Assembly (NCBI GenBank): GCA_902622875.1
Contig: CACNRW010000010.1
Span: 1-64,000, forward strand
Length of the DNA: 64,000 nucleotides
Source: an uncultured SAR116 cluster alpha proteobacterium
GTDB lineage: Bacteria; Pseudomonadota; Alphaproteobacteria; Puniceispirillales; Marisalimonadaceae
Direction of reading: 5' to 3'
Part shown: piece by piece, positions 19,781 to 29,210 of the stretch
How positions within the stretch are numbered: the stretch's first letter is position 1
Layout of the letters: each line of letters starts with the position of its first letter
Program-made: the position numbers and the translations under genes
Notes under the pieces: generated by a model
Told to the model about the DNA's origin: nothing
The model's database searches: none
The model's input: only the letters and a program-made list of their open reading frames with translations

Positions 19781-20500
19781 ATGAAGAAAAATTATAGTCC
19801 CTTTAAAAAAGGTATTTTAACCGGTTTTGGTTTTCCTGGAATAGGAATGAGTGCAGCTATGTTTGGCTTTGGAGTTTTCGCTGGTGAAGCTGGTCTTGAT
19901 CTTTATCTGACCGTTGGTTCATTGATTGTACTTTGGAGTATGCCAGGAATGGTTATATTTGTATCATTGTATACTGTAGGCACACCAATATTTTTGCTCT
20001 TCACAACAGTCTTGCTGGCGAATATGAGACAGTTTTTTTTAGTTTTATCTGGTATGACTTTAATGAATATTCATAGTCACAAAATACCATTCATTTCAAA
20101 ATTATTGTGGGCACACCTCATAAGTCCAACTGGCTGGGCTGAGTTAATAAAAATTAAAAATGAGTTTCAAGAGAAAGAGCTTTTAAGTTTTTTTAGAGGT
20201 CTAAGTTTAGCTCTAATAACTATTAATACATTCACAACAATTATCGGTTTTAAATTATACGATATTCTGCCGACTGACATTGTCTCCATACCTGTTTTCA
20301 TAATGCCCTTATATATAACAATTTTAATGTTAAGAGCTGTAGAATTATATTATAGGGTTGCTGTTGTAAGCGGAGGCATAATAGGACCCATTCTCTATCC
20401 GTATATAGGTGATTGGAGTATAATTATTGGCGGTTTGGTTGGCGGGACGTTGGGACTTTTAATTAATTATCTTCAAAAAAAAGGTAAATCTAATGCATGA
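19781..20500 (+). CDS. azlC: AzlC-family branched-chain amino acid exporter subunit
   Basis: 239-residue integral membrane protein. FKKGILTGFGFPGIGMSAAM, followed by ANMRQFFLVLSG, is the AzlC pattern. AzlC pairs with the small AzlD protein to export branched-chain amino acids and analogues from the cytoplasm. Here azlD overlaps its 3' end by 8 bases. The pair follows RidA, whose reaction protects isoleucine synthesis and PLP enzymes, so a link to amino-acid balance is plausible but inferred. Confidence 0.85.
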   Translation: MKKNYSPFKKGILTGFGFPGIGMSAAMFGFGVFAGEAGLDLYLTVGSLIVLWSMPGMVIFVSLYTVGTPIFLLFTTVLLANMRQFFLVLSGMTLMNIHSHKIPFISKLLWAHLISPTGWAELIKIKNEFQEKELLSFFRGLSLALITINTFTTIIGFKLYDILPTDIVSIPVFIMPLYITILMLRAVELYYRVAVVSGGIIGPILYPYIGDWSIIIGGLVGGTLGLLINYLQKKGKSNA

Positions 20501-20849
20501 TCTTTCATTCATTAGCCCAGAGTTGATGCCTTGGTTTATGTTATTAGTCGCGGGTCTAGGTATTTTTATTTGGAGAATTCTTGGTGTTACATTATCTAGC
20601 AAAATCGATAAAGATGGCCTTTTTGCAAAATGGATAAATGCTGTTGCCTTTGCGATGACTACAGGATTGATGGTTAGAATTATTTTCTTCCCTACTGGCG
20701 CCTTAGCTCAAACTAATATGCTTGAAAGATTAATACCATTCGTGATTGGGGTAATCGTATTTTTATGCTTCCCCAAAAAACCAATTTTGGGCTTACTAGT
20801 TGGAGTAGGCGCTTTTAGTATAACAATTTTTTATAATCAATACTTTTAA
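20493..20849 (+). CDS. azlD: AzlD-family small permease subunit
   Basis: 118 residues with about four hydrophobic segments, the normal size for AzlD. It overlaps azlC by 8 bases and would be its membrane partner. The sequence is only loosely conserved, as usual for AzlD, so position carries much of the call. The start MHDLSF follows a weak GG-rich upstream region inside azlC, suggesting coupled translation. Its last four bases overlap the convergent acyl-CoA dehydrogenase gene. Confidence 0.8.
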   Translation: MHDLSFISPELMPWFMLLVAGLGIFIWRILGVTLSSKIDKDGLFAKWINAVAFAMTTGLMVRIIFFPTGALAQTNMLERLIPFVIGVIVFLCFPKKPILGLLVGVGAFSITIFYNQYF

Positions 20850-22021
20850 TTATCTGAAACTAATTGCTTGGCAATAATAAGTTTTTGTAATTCATTTGTA
20901 CCCTCACCTATGGCTAATAAAGGTGCGTCCCGATAATATCTCTCAATATTATATTCTGGAGAATATCCAAATCCACCATGAATTCTCATTGCTTCGGTTG
21001 AATTAAACAATGCTGTTTCAGTAGCAAAAAGTTTAGCCATTCCTGCCTGCAAATCAGACCTGTTTCCTGAGTCATAAGCTTTTGCGGCTTGCTCTGTTAG
21101 TAACCTCGACGCCTCAAGCTTTGTTGCCATTTCTGCTAATTTAATTTGAATTGATTGATGTTCACTTATAGGCTTGCCAAAAGTTTTCCTTGTTTTAGCA
21201 TACTCTATAGAATCGTCTAGAGATGCTCTGGCAACTCCAACACCCCTTGCAGCTACATTTATTCTACCTAACTCAAGGCCAGCTAGAATTTGCTGTAAGC
21301 CCTTACCTTCTATTTCACCAATAAGGTTAGACTTAGGCACCTTTATATTTTCAAGTTGTACTTCCCCAGTATCTATGCCTCTATATCCAAGTTTTTTTAA
21401 TTTTCTGGCTACAAATCCATGCTTTTTTTCTACAAGTATTAAACTCATTCCCTTGTGAGGAGGTTTAATATTTGTATCAGTCTTGACTAAAACTGCTAAA
21501 ATTGAACCCTGAACTGAATTTGTAATCCAAGTTTTAGTCCCATTTATAATGTAGTTATCACCTACTTTTTCTGCTTTTGTTTTAATTGATTGGAGATCAG
21601 TTCCACAGTCTGGTTCAGTTAATGCAATACCACCTCTTATTTCACCGGATGCGAACTTTGGAAGATAATACTGTTTCATCTCTTCGGAACCAAACCTCTC
21701 AACAGCCGCACACATTATTAAATGAGAATTAAAAATACCTGATACAGACATCCACACTGCAGAGACGTTTTCCACAATTTTGGAATAAGTAACTGCCGAT
21801 AAACCCAAGCCTCCGTATTCTGGGGATATTGTTGCTCCAAAAAGACCTAAATCTGCCATTTTATCAGCAATTAATTGAGGGTATTTATCTTCTGATTCAA
21901 ACTCCTTAACAAATGGCTTTACATCTCTTTCAAGAAACTTATTTACTGTGTCTATAATAAGATTATCTTCTTCTGAAACAGGACTTTTTTGCTCGACTTC
22001 TAAAACTGTTTGATCATTCAT
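20846..22021 (-). CDS. Acyl-CoA dehydrogenase
   Basis: 391-residue FAD enzyme that makes the alpha,beta double bond of an acyl-CoA. GIALTEPDCGTDLQSIK is the first family signature and IHGGFGYSPEYNIERYYRD the second. E373 in IGEGTNELQ is at the position of the catalytic base in most short- and medium-chain members. Electrons would go to ETF, whose genes are not in the window. It lies 20 bases downstream of the MmgE/PrpD gene on the same strand, probably one operon. The acyl chain is not predictable. Confidence 0.92.
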   Translation of the reverse strand: MNDQTVLEVEQKSPVSEEDNLIIDTVNKFLERDVKPFVKEFESEDKYPQLIADKMADLGLFGATISPEYGGLGLSAVTYSKIVENVSAVWMSVSGIFNSHLIMCAAVERFGSEEMKQYYLPKFASGEIRGGIALTEPDCGTDLQSIKTKAEKVGDNYIINGTKTWITNSVQGSILAVLVKTDTNIKPPHKGMSLILVEKKHGFVARKLKKLGYRGIDTGEVQLENIKVPKSNLIGEIEGKGLQQILAGLELGRINVAARGVGVARASLDDSIEYAKTRKTFGKPISEHQSIQIKLAEMATKLEASRLLTEQAAKAYDSGNRSDLQAGMAKLFATETALFNSTEAMRIHGGFGYSPEYNIERYYRDAPLLAIGEGTNELQKLIIAKQLVSDN

Positions 22022-22041
22022 AAACTTACTCCTTAAAAAAT

Positions 22042-23424
22042 CTAAATATCAATCTGACTATATTCAAAAATTGAATTTACATTGTTAGCTTGATCAATTT
22101 TAAGCATTAAATCTGTCAATTGATCGACTCTTTGTTTTGATAGATATGGCTCAGTTAATCCCTTAAATTTTGATATAAACTCAACATCTTCCATAAAGTT
22201 TTCTGGTTCTCCTTTAGGAATTTTTACGAATTTTTCGTATTTTTCTCCTTTTACCACAACTTTTACTTTAGCACTCATATATTCAGGACAACATTTTTCT
22301 GCATCCTCGTCAGGGCTTACCTTTATTTTATTACATAATGAGAGTGTATCTTTATTATTTAGATGATTTTTATAATCATCCCATCGCAATCCACCACTTT
22401 TAACTGTAACTGCAGCACAAAATGGCATCGAAAACTGACCGTCAACAACACTTTTAGGATGTTGCTTGTCAGTTAATGGATAACCAATTATGTTCAAAGC
22501 AGTTTCTGACAAGCCAATATCAATATCATCTAAATCATCAGATGAAAATTTTAATTCTTTTTTCAACTCTATTAATCCATCTATTGCAGCATGACTATAT
22601 CTACATGACGGATAGGGTTTGACACCAAGATTGAGAGTTTCAAACTCTTCTCCAAGACCATTTGTTGCTTTTTTGACATCACCACCTGAAGCATAAGAGT
22701 GTAAATAACCCCATTGTCCTTCGAAGGCTTGTGAAGGACCTTTGAAACCTTCACCAGCCATAATTGCACAACTTAGACCATTTTGAGCAGCCTGCCCAAC
22801 ATGAGATCTTTTAGTCCACGCACCGTCTGTTAAAAATTGCATAGAACCTGCAGATTGACTTAAAGCAATGCCAAATGCAGATATATACTGCTCCTTAGTT
22901 AATCCCATCAAGTATCCTGCTGCAGCTGCCGCACCAAAAATACCGCATGTTGCAGAAGGATGAAATCCTTTTTTATAATGCGCTGAAGATCCTCCAGCCA
23001 AACCTAGTCTTATTTGAACTTCGTAACCAACAACACATGCTGTAATTAATTCTTGGCCAGATGATTTGTTCATCTGCGCAGCTGCCAGCGCGGCTGATAA
23101 AATAGGTGCACTTGAATGAAGAGAGGCTTCAGCATGTGTGTCATCAAAATCAAGAGAATGCGCTAAAGTTCCATTTAAGAGTGCTGCAGCGCTTGGTGAA
23201 TATGTTTTTTTATCCGAAAATACTTGGCAGCTACCATTGCTCATTTCTAATTTATCAATTGCAGAAACTAAGCTAGATGTTGATTCTGCGTCGTGTCTGG
23301 CCCTGATGATAATACCTACAGTATCCAAGATAAGTAATTTTGTTCTTTTAATAACTTCTGGAGAAAGATCTTCATATTTTAACTGTTCACAAAATTCAGC
23401 AAATTTATCAGTCATATTTTCCAT
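22042..23424 (-). CDS. MmgE/PrpD-family protein (first of three)
   Basis: 460-residue member of the family that includes 2-methylcitrate dehydratase and cis-aconitate decarboxylase. The active-site pattern is present: LDFDDTH (D94, D95, H97), H103, GFHPSA (H155) and TKRSHVG (K205). Most bacterial members have no known substrate. It pairs with the acyl-CoA dehydrogenase downstream. GAGGAG before the ATG supports the start. The other two paralogs (31745-33067 and 46851-48233) are clearly different proteins, each next to a transporter. Confidence 0.88.
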   Translation of the reverse strand: MENMTDKFAEFCEQLKYEDLSPEVIKRTKLLILDTVGIIIRARHDAESTSSLVSAIDKLEMSNGSCQVFSDKKTYSPSAAALLNGTLAHSLDFDDTHAEASLHSSAPILSAALAAAQMNKSSGQELITACVVGYEVQIRLGLAGGSSAHYKKGFHPSATCGIFGAAAAAGYLMGLTKEQYISAFGIALSQSAGSMQFLTDGAWTKRSHVGQAAQNGLSCAIMAGEGFKGPSQAFEGQWGYLHSYASGGDVKKATNGLGEEFETLNLGVKPYPSCRYSHAAIDGLIELKKELKFSSDDLDDIDIGLSETALNIIGYPLTDKQHPKSVVDGQFSMPFCAAVTVKSGGLRWDDYKNHLNNKDTLSLCNKIKVSPDEDAEKCCPEYMSAKVKVVVKGEKYEKFVKIPKGEPENFMEDVEFISKFKGLTEPYLSKQRVDQLTDLMLKIDQANNVNSIFEYSQIDI

Positions 23425-23529
23425 CTATTTCTCCTCAGTTTATATTAAATATTAAACTATAATTTAATTTTACAAAACCAAAAAATAATCATTAGTATAT
23501 ACAATCTTGAAATTATTTAGTGAAAACAA

Positions 23530-24813
23530 ATGACAAAACCTTTCGAATTAACGGCAAGTGAAGCAATTAAACTTATAAGAAATAAGAAACTTTCTATATA
23601 TGAATGGGTATTGAGTTGCTTTGAAAGAATCAAAGAAAAAGAAGATGTTGTGAAAGCGTGGATATATTTAGATGAAGAAAATGCTTTAAAAAAATCAATA
23701 CAATTAGATGAACAAAAAAACAACATCGCACTTGGTATACCATTTGGAATAAAAGACATTATAGATGCTAGTAATGTGCCTACTGGTTTTGGTACACCTT
23801 TTTACAAAAACAACATTCCCGCAAGAGATGCTGCATCGGTTGCAGTTGCAAAGCAATCCGGTTGTGTGTTTATGGGCAAAACAGTATCTACAGAATTAGG
23901 ACATAGGGCTCCAGGCCTAACGACAAATCCACATAATAAAGACTTTACTCCAGGTGGCTCTAGTTCTGGATCAGCAGCAGCTGTTGCTTCTATGATGGCA
24001 CCAGTTTGTTTTGGAACTCAGACGACTGGTTCGGTTATTAGACCAGCAGCCTATTGTGGTGTCATTGGTTATAAACCAACATATGGAGATTTTGATAAAT
24101 CTGGAATTCTCCCAAACTCTCCTTCAATTGACACATTAGGCCTAATGACAAGATCAGTAGAAGATTTATCTCTTTTTCGGTCAATTTTATTAGAAGAAAA
24201 AATTGTAAAACCACAAAATGCAGACTTGAAGAAATTGAAAATTGGTTTTGTAAAAACTCCTCACTGGAATAAAGCAGATATATGTACCCAGAGTAACCTA
24301 GAGACATTTGTAGATACCCTTAGGACAGATAAATTAAATATTATTGACCTTAATATTGACGCATTAATATCTGAAGCAGACAAATTACATTTAGACATAA
24401 GTGGTTATGAGTTTAAAAGATCTATCTCTTTTGAGAGATTTAATCATTATGACCAATTAAGTGATCAGTTGAGAAACGGAAGATTAAATGATGGATATCA
24501 AGTAACAAATGAACACTATAAAATTGCCCTTAAAAAACTAAATATTTTAAAACATGAGACAGATTTAATTTTTGACGATATTGATATGATTATCACTCCA
24601 AGTGCTCCTGGTGAAGCTCTTGAAGGTCTCGGGTATACAGGCTCACCGATGTTTAATACTACATGGTCCTTAAATGGTAACCCTTGTGTTACCTTACCTT
24701 TATTTAAGGGAGATAAAGAACTGCCAATTGGCTGTCAGCTAGTCACAAAATTTGGAAATGATAACCAGCTTTTAGATTATGCTGATACTATTATGAATAC
24801 TTACTTAAAGTGA
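23530..24813 (+). CDS. Amidase (amidase signature family), second copy
   Basis: 427-residue amidase. K75 in GIPFGIKDI, the cis-serine in PGGSSSGSAAA (141-151) and nucleophile S168 in QTTGSVIRPA form the triad. It is shorter than the amidase at 3112-4533 and only distantly similar, although both start with a comparable segment (TKPFELTASEAIKLI versus TRPCDLNATEARKLI). The substrate is unknown. It is divergent from the MmgE/PrpD gene and its last 13 bases overlap the end of the TRAP permease gene. Confidence 0.88.
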   Translation: MTKPFELTASEAIKLIRNKKLSIYEWVLSCFERIKEKEDVVKAWIYLDEENALKKSIQLDEQKNNIALGIPFGIKDIIDASNVPTGFGTPFYKNNIPARDAASVAVAKQSGCVFMGKTVSTELGHRAPGLTTNPHNKDFTPGGSSSGSAAAVASMMAPVCFGTQTTGSVIRPAAYCGVIGYKPTYGDFDKSGILPNSPSIDTLGLMTRSVEDLSLFRSILLEEKIVKPQNADLKKLKIGFVKTPHWNKADICTQSNLETFVDTLRTDKLNIIDLNIDALISEADKLHLDISGYEFKRSISFERFNHYDQLSDQLRNGRLNDGYQVTNEHYKIALKKLNILKHETDLIFDDIDMIITPSAPGEALEGLGYTGSPMFNTTWSLNGNPCVTLPLFKGDKELPIGCQLVTKFGNDNQLLDYADTIMNTYLK

Positions 24814-26087
24814 GATACCACTAAAAGCTCTGGCAGTGTTAAAGCTAACGCAGGAAATAAAAGTACAATAATTAAAACACACGTATCAGAAATACAAAAG
24901 GGAAATGAGCCTTTTATAACTGTAGTTACTGGTAAACCAGTAACACCACTTACAGCAAACAAATTTAAACCAACTGGAGGAATTACACTACCAATCTCTA
25001 TACAAAGAGCAGTTAGTATTCCGAGATGGATCGGGTCTACACCAAGGGCTAATGCTACAGGAAAGTAAATAGGAACAGTTAATACCAAAATAGCTACGCC
25101 CGTTAAAAACATTGATAAAAATAACAAAGATCCCATTAGAGCAAATAAAAAACCTAAACGAGTTAATCCCAATTCGCCAGCCCATTCTGCAATCATTTGC
25201 GGCCAACCCATATTAGCAAGATAAAATTGAAAAATACCCACACAACCCAATAAAAAGAAAACAACTGCTGTTAAATTCATTGTTCTAAGAGTTGTGGGCA
25301 TTAATTCTTTAACGAAGGTTTTGCGTTTAAAAATTAATCCATAAAAGAGAGCATAACTAGCCGCTGCTGCACCCGCTTCTGTGGGGGTAAATAAGCCGCC
25401 ATATAATCCTCCAAGAATAATCACCGGCATTAGTAGAGCTGGAACAGCATCCCTAAATGAACGCCATACCTCACACAAATCAAATTTACCTCTTGGTAAT
25501 TTTATAAACAGAGATACACTTACTATAATCACAGCGTCACTAATAGCGAGCATTATACCAGGAATAATGCCGGCAAAAAACAAGTCAACTATAGACATTT
25601 CTGTAATTACTCCAAATAAAATAAGAGTAATACTTGGAGGTATTAGAAGAGCAATGCCACCAGCCGAAGCTATTACACCTGCAGCCATCCATTTAGGATA
25701 GCCTCTTTTAATTAATTCAGGGTATGCAATGACACTCATCGCTGCAGCCATAGCAGTTGAAGAACCTGAGATAGCTCCAAATAAAACAGCTGCAAGTAAA
25801 GTGGCATAGGCAAATCCACCAGGTACCCATCCTACAACAGAATCAGCAAATCTAAACAGGCCAGCTACTAGTCCTGTTTTTTCCATTAAAAACCCGGCAA
25901 AAATAAAAAATGGTATTGCTACTAACGTATATTTCGTAAGAAAACTAAAAAAAGCTTCAAATAATGTGCTGTATGTTAAGAAATCGTCGAATAAAACTAA
26001 AAGTGCTGTAGCGCCAGCAAGGGCAATTCCAATTGGAGCACCTGCAAATAAAAGTGTAAATAAAGATCCACCAAGAGCCCACATCAT
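24801..26087 (-). CDS. dctM: TRAP transporter large permease DctM
   Basis: 428-residue inner-membrane protein with 12 or so hydrophobic segments; the transport-forming subunit of a TRAP transporter, which uses the sodium gradient to import carboxylates. GGIALLIPPSITLILFG and LCIEIGSVIPPVGLNLF are typical DctM signatures. It follows dctQ after 21 bases and ends against the convergent amidase. The substrate is set by DctP; the adjacent CoA operon suggests a dicarboxylate. Confidence 0.93.
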   Translation of the reverse strand: MMWALGGSLFTLLFAGAPIGIALAGATALLVLFDDFLTYSTLFEAFFSFLTKYTLVAIPFFIFAGFLMEKTGLVAGLFRFADSVVGWVPGGFAYATLLAAVLFGAISGSSTAMAAAMSVIAYPELIKRGYPKWMAAGVIASAGGIALLIPPSITLILFGVITEMSIVDLFFAGIIPGIMLAISDAVIIVSVSLFIKLPRGKFDLCEVWRSFRDAVPALLMPVIILGGLYGGLFTPTEAGAAAASYALFYGLIFKRKTFVKELMPTTLRTMNLTAVVFFLLGCVGIFQFYLANMGWPQMIAEWAGELGLTRLGFLFALMGSLLFLSMFLTGVAILVLTVPIYFPVALALGVDPIHLGILTALCIEIGSVIPPVGLNLFAVSGVTGLPVTTVIKGSFPFCISDTCVLIIVLLFPALALTLPELLVVSHFK

Positions 26088-26108
26088 AAATTTCCTACTT
26101 TAAATATG

Positions 26109-26660
26109 TTATACATCGGTAGCAGCTTCGATTGTAGCCGTAAAATGATCACCCTTGATGTAACTATGCACATCTTCAATAAATTGCAAAAAAGCAACCA
26201 AAGACATCAAGCCCATGCCAATAGCTAGTATAAAGTAGAATGGCCACATGTAGAAAAACAAACTCTCAGTTCTTTCTCCAATTTGAATAGAGTACTCAAT
26301 TGTTGAATAAGCTGTATAAGTTAAAGATCCGGTAAAAACTGATACAAACATGGAGATAAAAATCTTACAGAAACCTACTGTTCGATGGAACCCTTTAGCA
26401 TTTAATAATTGTAAAACAGCAGTCATAACTAAATGGCTCCTGTTGATTTGGGTAACGCATATATAAAACGCAACCGAAGAAACCATCATATAAATCACAG
26501 CATCTTGGCCCCATTCAAAAACGACTCCAAAAATGTATCTTCTAATAATTTCAGCTAGTGCAAAAAGTGTAACAGCTATCATTAAAATTGCAGAACATCT
26601 TCCCAAAATAGAAGTTATCAAATCCTGTATTTTATGAGAAATGTTATAAAAGCTGTCCAT
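26109..26660 (-). CDS. dctQ: TRAP transporter small permease DctQ
   Basis: 183 residues with four hydrophobic segments, the normal DctQ form. EIIRRYIFGVVFEWGQDAVIYMM in the N-terminal half has the characteristic EWxxE-like region (here FEWGQD). It lies between dctP and dctM in the standard order and partners DctM in the membrane. A strong hairpin separates it from dctP, consistent with lower expression of the permeases than of the binding protein. Confidence 0.88.
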   Translation of the reverse strand: MDSFYNISHKIQDLITSILGRCSAILMIAVTLFALAEIIRRYIFGVVFEWGQDAVIYMMVSSVAFYICVTQINRSHLVMTAVLQLLNAKGFHRTVGFCKIFISMFVSVFTGSLTYTAYSTIEYSIQIGERTESLFFYMWPFYFILAIGMGLMSLVAFLQFIEDVHSYIKGDHFTATIEAATDV

Positions 26661-26676
26661 AATAAATTTTCAAATC

Positions 26677-26705
26677 AAGAAGGCCTGACAATGTCAGACC
26701 TTCTT
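26677..26705 (-). terminator. Hairpin between dctP and dctQ (attenuator or 3'-end stabiliser)
   Basis: AAGAAGGCCTGACA (26677-26690) pairs with TGTCAGACCTTCTT (26692-26705): 14 positions with one mismatch and a single base between, so the real loop opens by a few bases. No clear U-run follows on the minus strand, so it is more likely a partial attenuator or an mRNA-stabilising hairpin behind dctP than a full terminator. Confidence 0.75.
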
Positions 26706-26712
26706 TGATAAA

Positions 26713-27882
26713 TTATTTTCTAGACTTTTTCTTAAAGAGAGGAGTTCCCTTTGCAAACTTAGCAAAATCAGAAGCAAACGCTGAACAGTCAGTTTTTTCT
26801 AAGTCACTTGAGCCCATAGGATTAGCTGCAACTAAAGCCTTAGCTTCAGCAGTAAACTGGTCAACCATTTTATCACCGGTATCGTCAACTTTGGTTTTAA
26901 TCCAGTCGTTTGTAGCACCACCTTCTTTTTTCTGTAATACGCCAGCTTCAGCAGGACTCATCACATAAATACCAGGTGCACTTTTGTCAGTAACCTTAAA
27001 CTTATCAACTAATCTCTTATCATTACAAAAATTAATCGCTTTTTGATATGGTATGAAATCATTCATTATGATATCAGCTAGGGCTGCTTGTTGCTTTTTA
27101 TCAAGTGTGGACCACCATTTGTTGGATGCACCCATCCAGTAATAGTCACCTACAATTCCATTGATACCTGCAACTGTAAAGTAAGGGGCTTGCTCCTTAG
27201 TGGCATTAAATCCACCTAAACTAGTGAGCAATCCATCAATAACACCTGTCTGCAGAGCTGGTGGGACATCACCGAAAGCCATTGTAGTCGGATTAGCACC
27301 TAATGCACCTAACAAGGCATTTTCAGCAGGTCCCATACTTCTAACTTTCTTACCTGCAAAATCACTAGGAACTAACATTCTACTTTTAACAGCACCAGCA
27401 CCCATATACATACTAAGGTGTCCAGAACCAAAAATAGTAATTCCATGCTTATCATTAAAAACCTTCTTCAATTGAGCAAAAGTTTTAGTTCCGTCCAAAC
27501 CATTTATTGCACCAGGTGTTGTTAACTTTCCAGCACCAACAATTGTGTTAGCATATGGCTCAACACTAGAAGTTTTTCCAAACTGACCTGTCATCATCTC
27601 TAGGTTGCCTTTGGTTAAGGCTTGAGTTCCTTTTGGAACATTATATAAAGACTTAGCCCAATAAATTTGAACTTTGCTTCCAGGAATTTTTTTCTCAACC
27701 TGCTCTGCAAAGAACATCTCTGCAATCGCAGCAGGGTGGGGGGGACCAGAGTGGTCTGAGGCCCAACGCATTTTAATAGGTTTAACTGCATGTCCGTCTG
27801 CAATAGCTAGGTTAGTCCCAGCTGCAAACGTAAGAGCTACAGCACTAACTGCGCCCAAAAGTGATAGTTTAGTAAATTTCAT
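26713..27882 (-). CDS. dctP: TRAP transporter periplasmic substrate-binding protein DctP
   Basis: 389-residue secreted binding protein. The signal peptide MKFTKLSLLGAVSAVAL, followed by a cleavage region near LAIADG, directs it to the periplasm. The body matches the DctP/TAXI-like fold of C4-dicarboxylate-type TRAP systems. The frame can be read from TTG at 27897, but that start would overlap GGAGG; ATG 27882 lies seven bases after this ribosome site and begins the signal peptide, so I use it. The 110-base gap upstream contains an inverted repeat and probably the promoter for dctPQM. Confidence 0.92.
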   Translation of the reverse strand: MKFTKLSLLGAVSAVALTFAAGTNLAIADGHAVKPIKMRWASDHSGPPHPAAIAEMFFAEQVEKKIPGSKVQIYWAKSLYNVPKGTQALTKGNLEMMTGQFGKTSSVEPYANTIVGAGKLTTPGAINGLDGTKTFAQLKKVFNDKHGITIFGSGHLSMYMGAGAVKSRMLVPSDFAGKKVRSMGPAENALLGALGANPTTMAFGDVPPALQTGVIDGLLTSLGGFNATKEQAPYFTVAGINGIVGDYYWMGASNKWWSTLDKKQQAALADIIMNDFIPYQKAINFCNDKRLVDKFKVTDKSAPGIYVMSPAEAGVLQKKEGGATNDWIKTKVDDTGDKMVDQFTAEAKALVAANPMGSSDLEKTDCSAFASDFAKFAKGTPLFKKKSRK

Positions 27883-27929
27883 TAAAGTTTCCTCCAAATA
27901 TATAGAATCACAAACTATATCTTTATAGG

Positions 27930-27949
27930 AATTAGGTAAACCCCTAATT
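27930..27949. promoter_or_regulatory. Inverted repeat upstream of dctP, possible operator
   Basis: AATTAGG (27930-27936) and CCTAATT (27943-27949) form a perfect 7-bp repeat around TAAACC. It lies 48 bases before the dctP start codon, where a promoter is expected. It could be an operator or the end hairpin of the upstream CoA-transferase transcript; the lack of a U-run favours an operator. No regulator gene is nearby. Confidence 0.4.
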
Positions 27950-27992
27950 GTAATGAAATATAAGAAATTGATTAATATGTTATGTAATTTTA

Positions 27993-29198
27993 CTATATTA
28001 TGCCTTTATTTTTAAAATTACTTATTTGTTCTTTATTAAAACCAATTTCCTCAAGTACATCATGCGTATCGTCGCCAAGTTCTGGGGCAGTTTTATCACG
28101 AAAATTGCTATCTGATACATGAACTGGGGTTTTCAATAAACTTATATCTTCGCCACGTTTAGTTTTTAGATGTTGTATATTTTTTCTATCTTGTAAAAAT
28201 GGATTTTCAAGAGATTCTTTTAAATCTAAAATTGGCGCTGCTGGCACTATTCCACCAAATTCTTTCAACCAATCTGATGTGTTTTTTTTCATTAATTCAT
28301 TATCTAGAATTTTAGTTATTTCATCTCGGTTTTCTTGTCTACAAGCAAAGTTTTCAAATCTTTGGTCTTTACTTAAATCTTCTCTACCAATTTTTTCACA
28401 TAATATTGGCCAAAAGCTCTCCTTATTACACATTAAAAAAATCCAGCCATCTTTTGTTTTATATAATTGACATGGAACTAAAATTGGATGAGCTGATCTA
28501 TCCAATCTTTCACTTTTAAACTCTGTATTTAATGTCCAAGCAGCCATATAGCTTTGGTTAAACATAGCTGTGTCAAACAAGTTTACATCTACGTCTCTTC
28601 CCAAACCAATAGATCTCGCTGACAAAACAGCACTGACTAGACCAAAAGACATTGTAAGCCCTGACATATAATCTACAATTGAAAGTCCAAATCTTGCTGG
28701 AGGTCCACTTGGCTCACCTGTTAATGAAAAATAACCTGCCTCAGCCTGCATCAAATAATCATATCCAGGCCAATTTTTTCTGGGACCTTCTCTTCCATAT
28801 GCTGAACAATGAGCAGCAACAATAGCTTTATTAAATGGTTTAAGTTGTTCATAAGTTATTCCAAGTTTTTCTGGAACATCACCTCTTAAATTGTTACAAA
28901 CAGCATCAGCATTTTCCACTAATTTCTGGAATATAATTTTACCTTCCTTGGTTAATATATCCAAGGTTATGCTTCTTTTGTTTCTGTTAAGTGCTTGAAA
29001 AAAGATACTAGATGCAGAATTCTTATTGTCTCCATCTATGAAATAAGGGCCAATATCTCTCAAATAATCTCCGCTAGTTCCTGCTGGCTCTACTTTAATA
29101 ACGTCTGCACCCAAATCCGCTAAATATTGAGTTCCAAATGGACCTGCACCGTACTGTTCAAAGGCAATTACTTTAACGCCAGATAAAGGTAAACTCAT
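27993..29198 (-). CDS. CaiB/BaiF (family III) CoA-transferase
   Basis: 401-residue CoA-transferase. D147 in PGYDYLMQAEAG is at the position of the acyl-accepting aspartate of formyl-CoA transferase, so true transferase chemistry is expected. The N-terminal GVKVIAFEQYGAGPFGTQYLADLGADV region binds CoA (residues 7-33). It closes a leftward six-gene run of C5-dicarboxylate-type enzymes and lies 13 bases behind the MaoC gene. It probably activates the acid imported by DctPQM with CoA from succinyl-CoA or another donor; that is inference from context. Confidence 0.88.
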   Translation of the reverse strand: MSLPLSGVKVIAFEQYGAGPFGTQYLADLGADVIKVEPAGTSGDYLRDIGPYFIDGDNKNSASSIFFQALNRNKRSITLDILTKEGKIIFQKLVENADAVCNNLRGDVPEKLGITYEQLKPFNKAIVAAHCSAYGREGPRKNWPGYDYLMQAEAGYFSLTGEPSGPPARFGLSIVDYMSGLTMSFGLVSAVLSARSIGLGRDVDVNLFDTAMFNQSYMAAWTLNTEFKSERLDRSAHPILVPCQLYKTKDGWIFLMCNKESFWPILCEKIGREDLSKDQRFENFACRQENRDEITKILDNELMKKNTSDWLKEFGGIVPAAPILDLKESLENPFLQDRKNIQHLKTKRGEDISLLKTPVHVSDSNFRDKTAPELGDDTHDVLEEIGFNKEQISNFKNKGII

Positions 29199-29210
29199 TA
29201 ATATTGCTCT

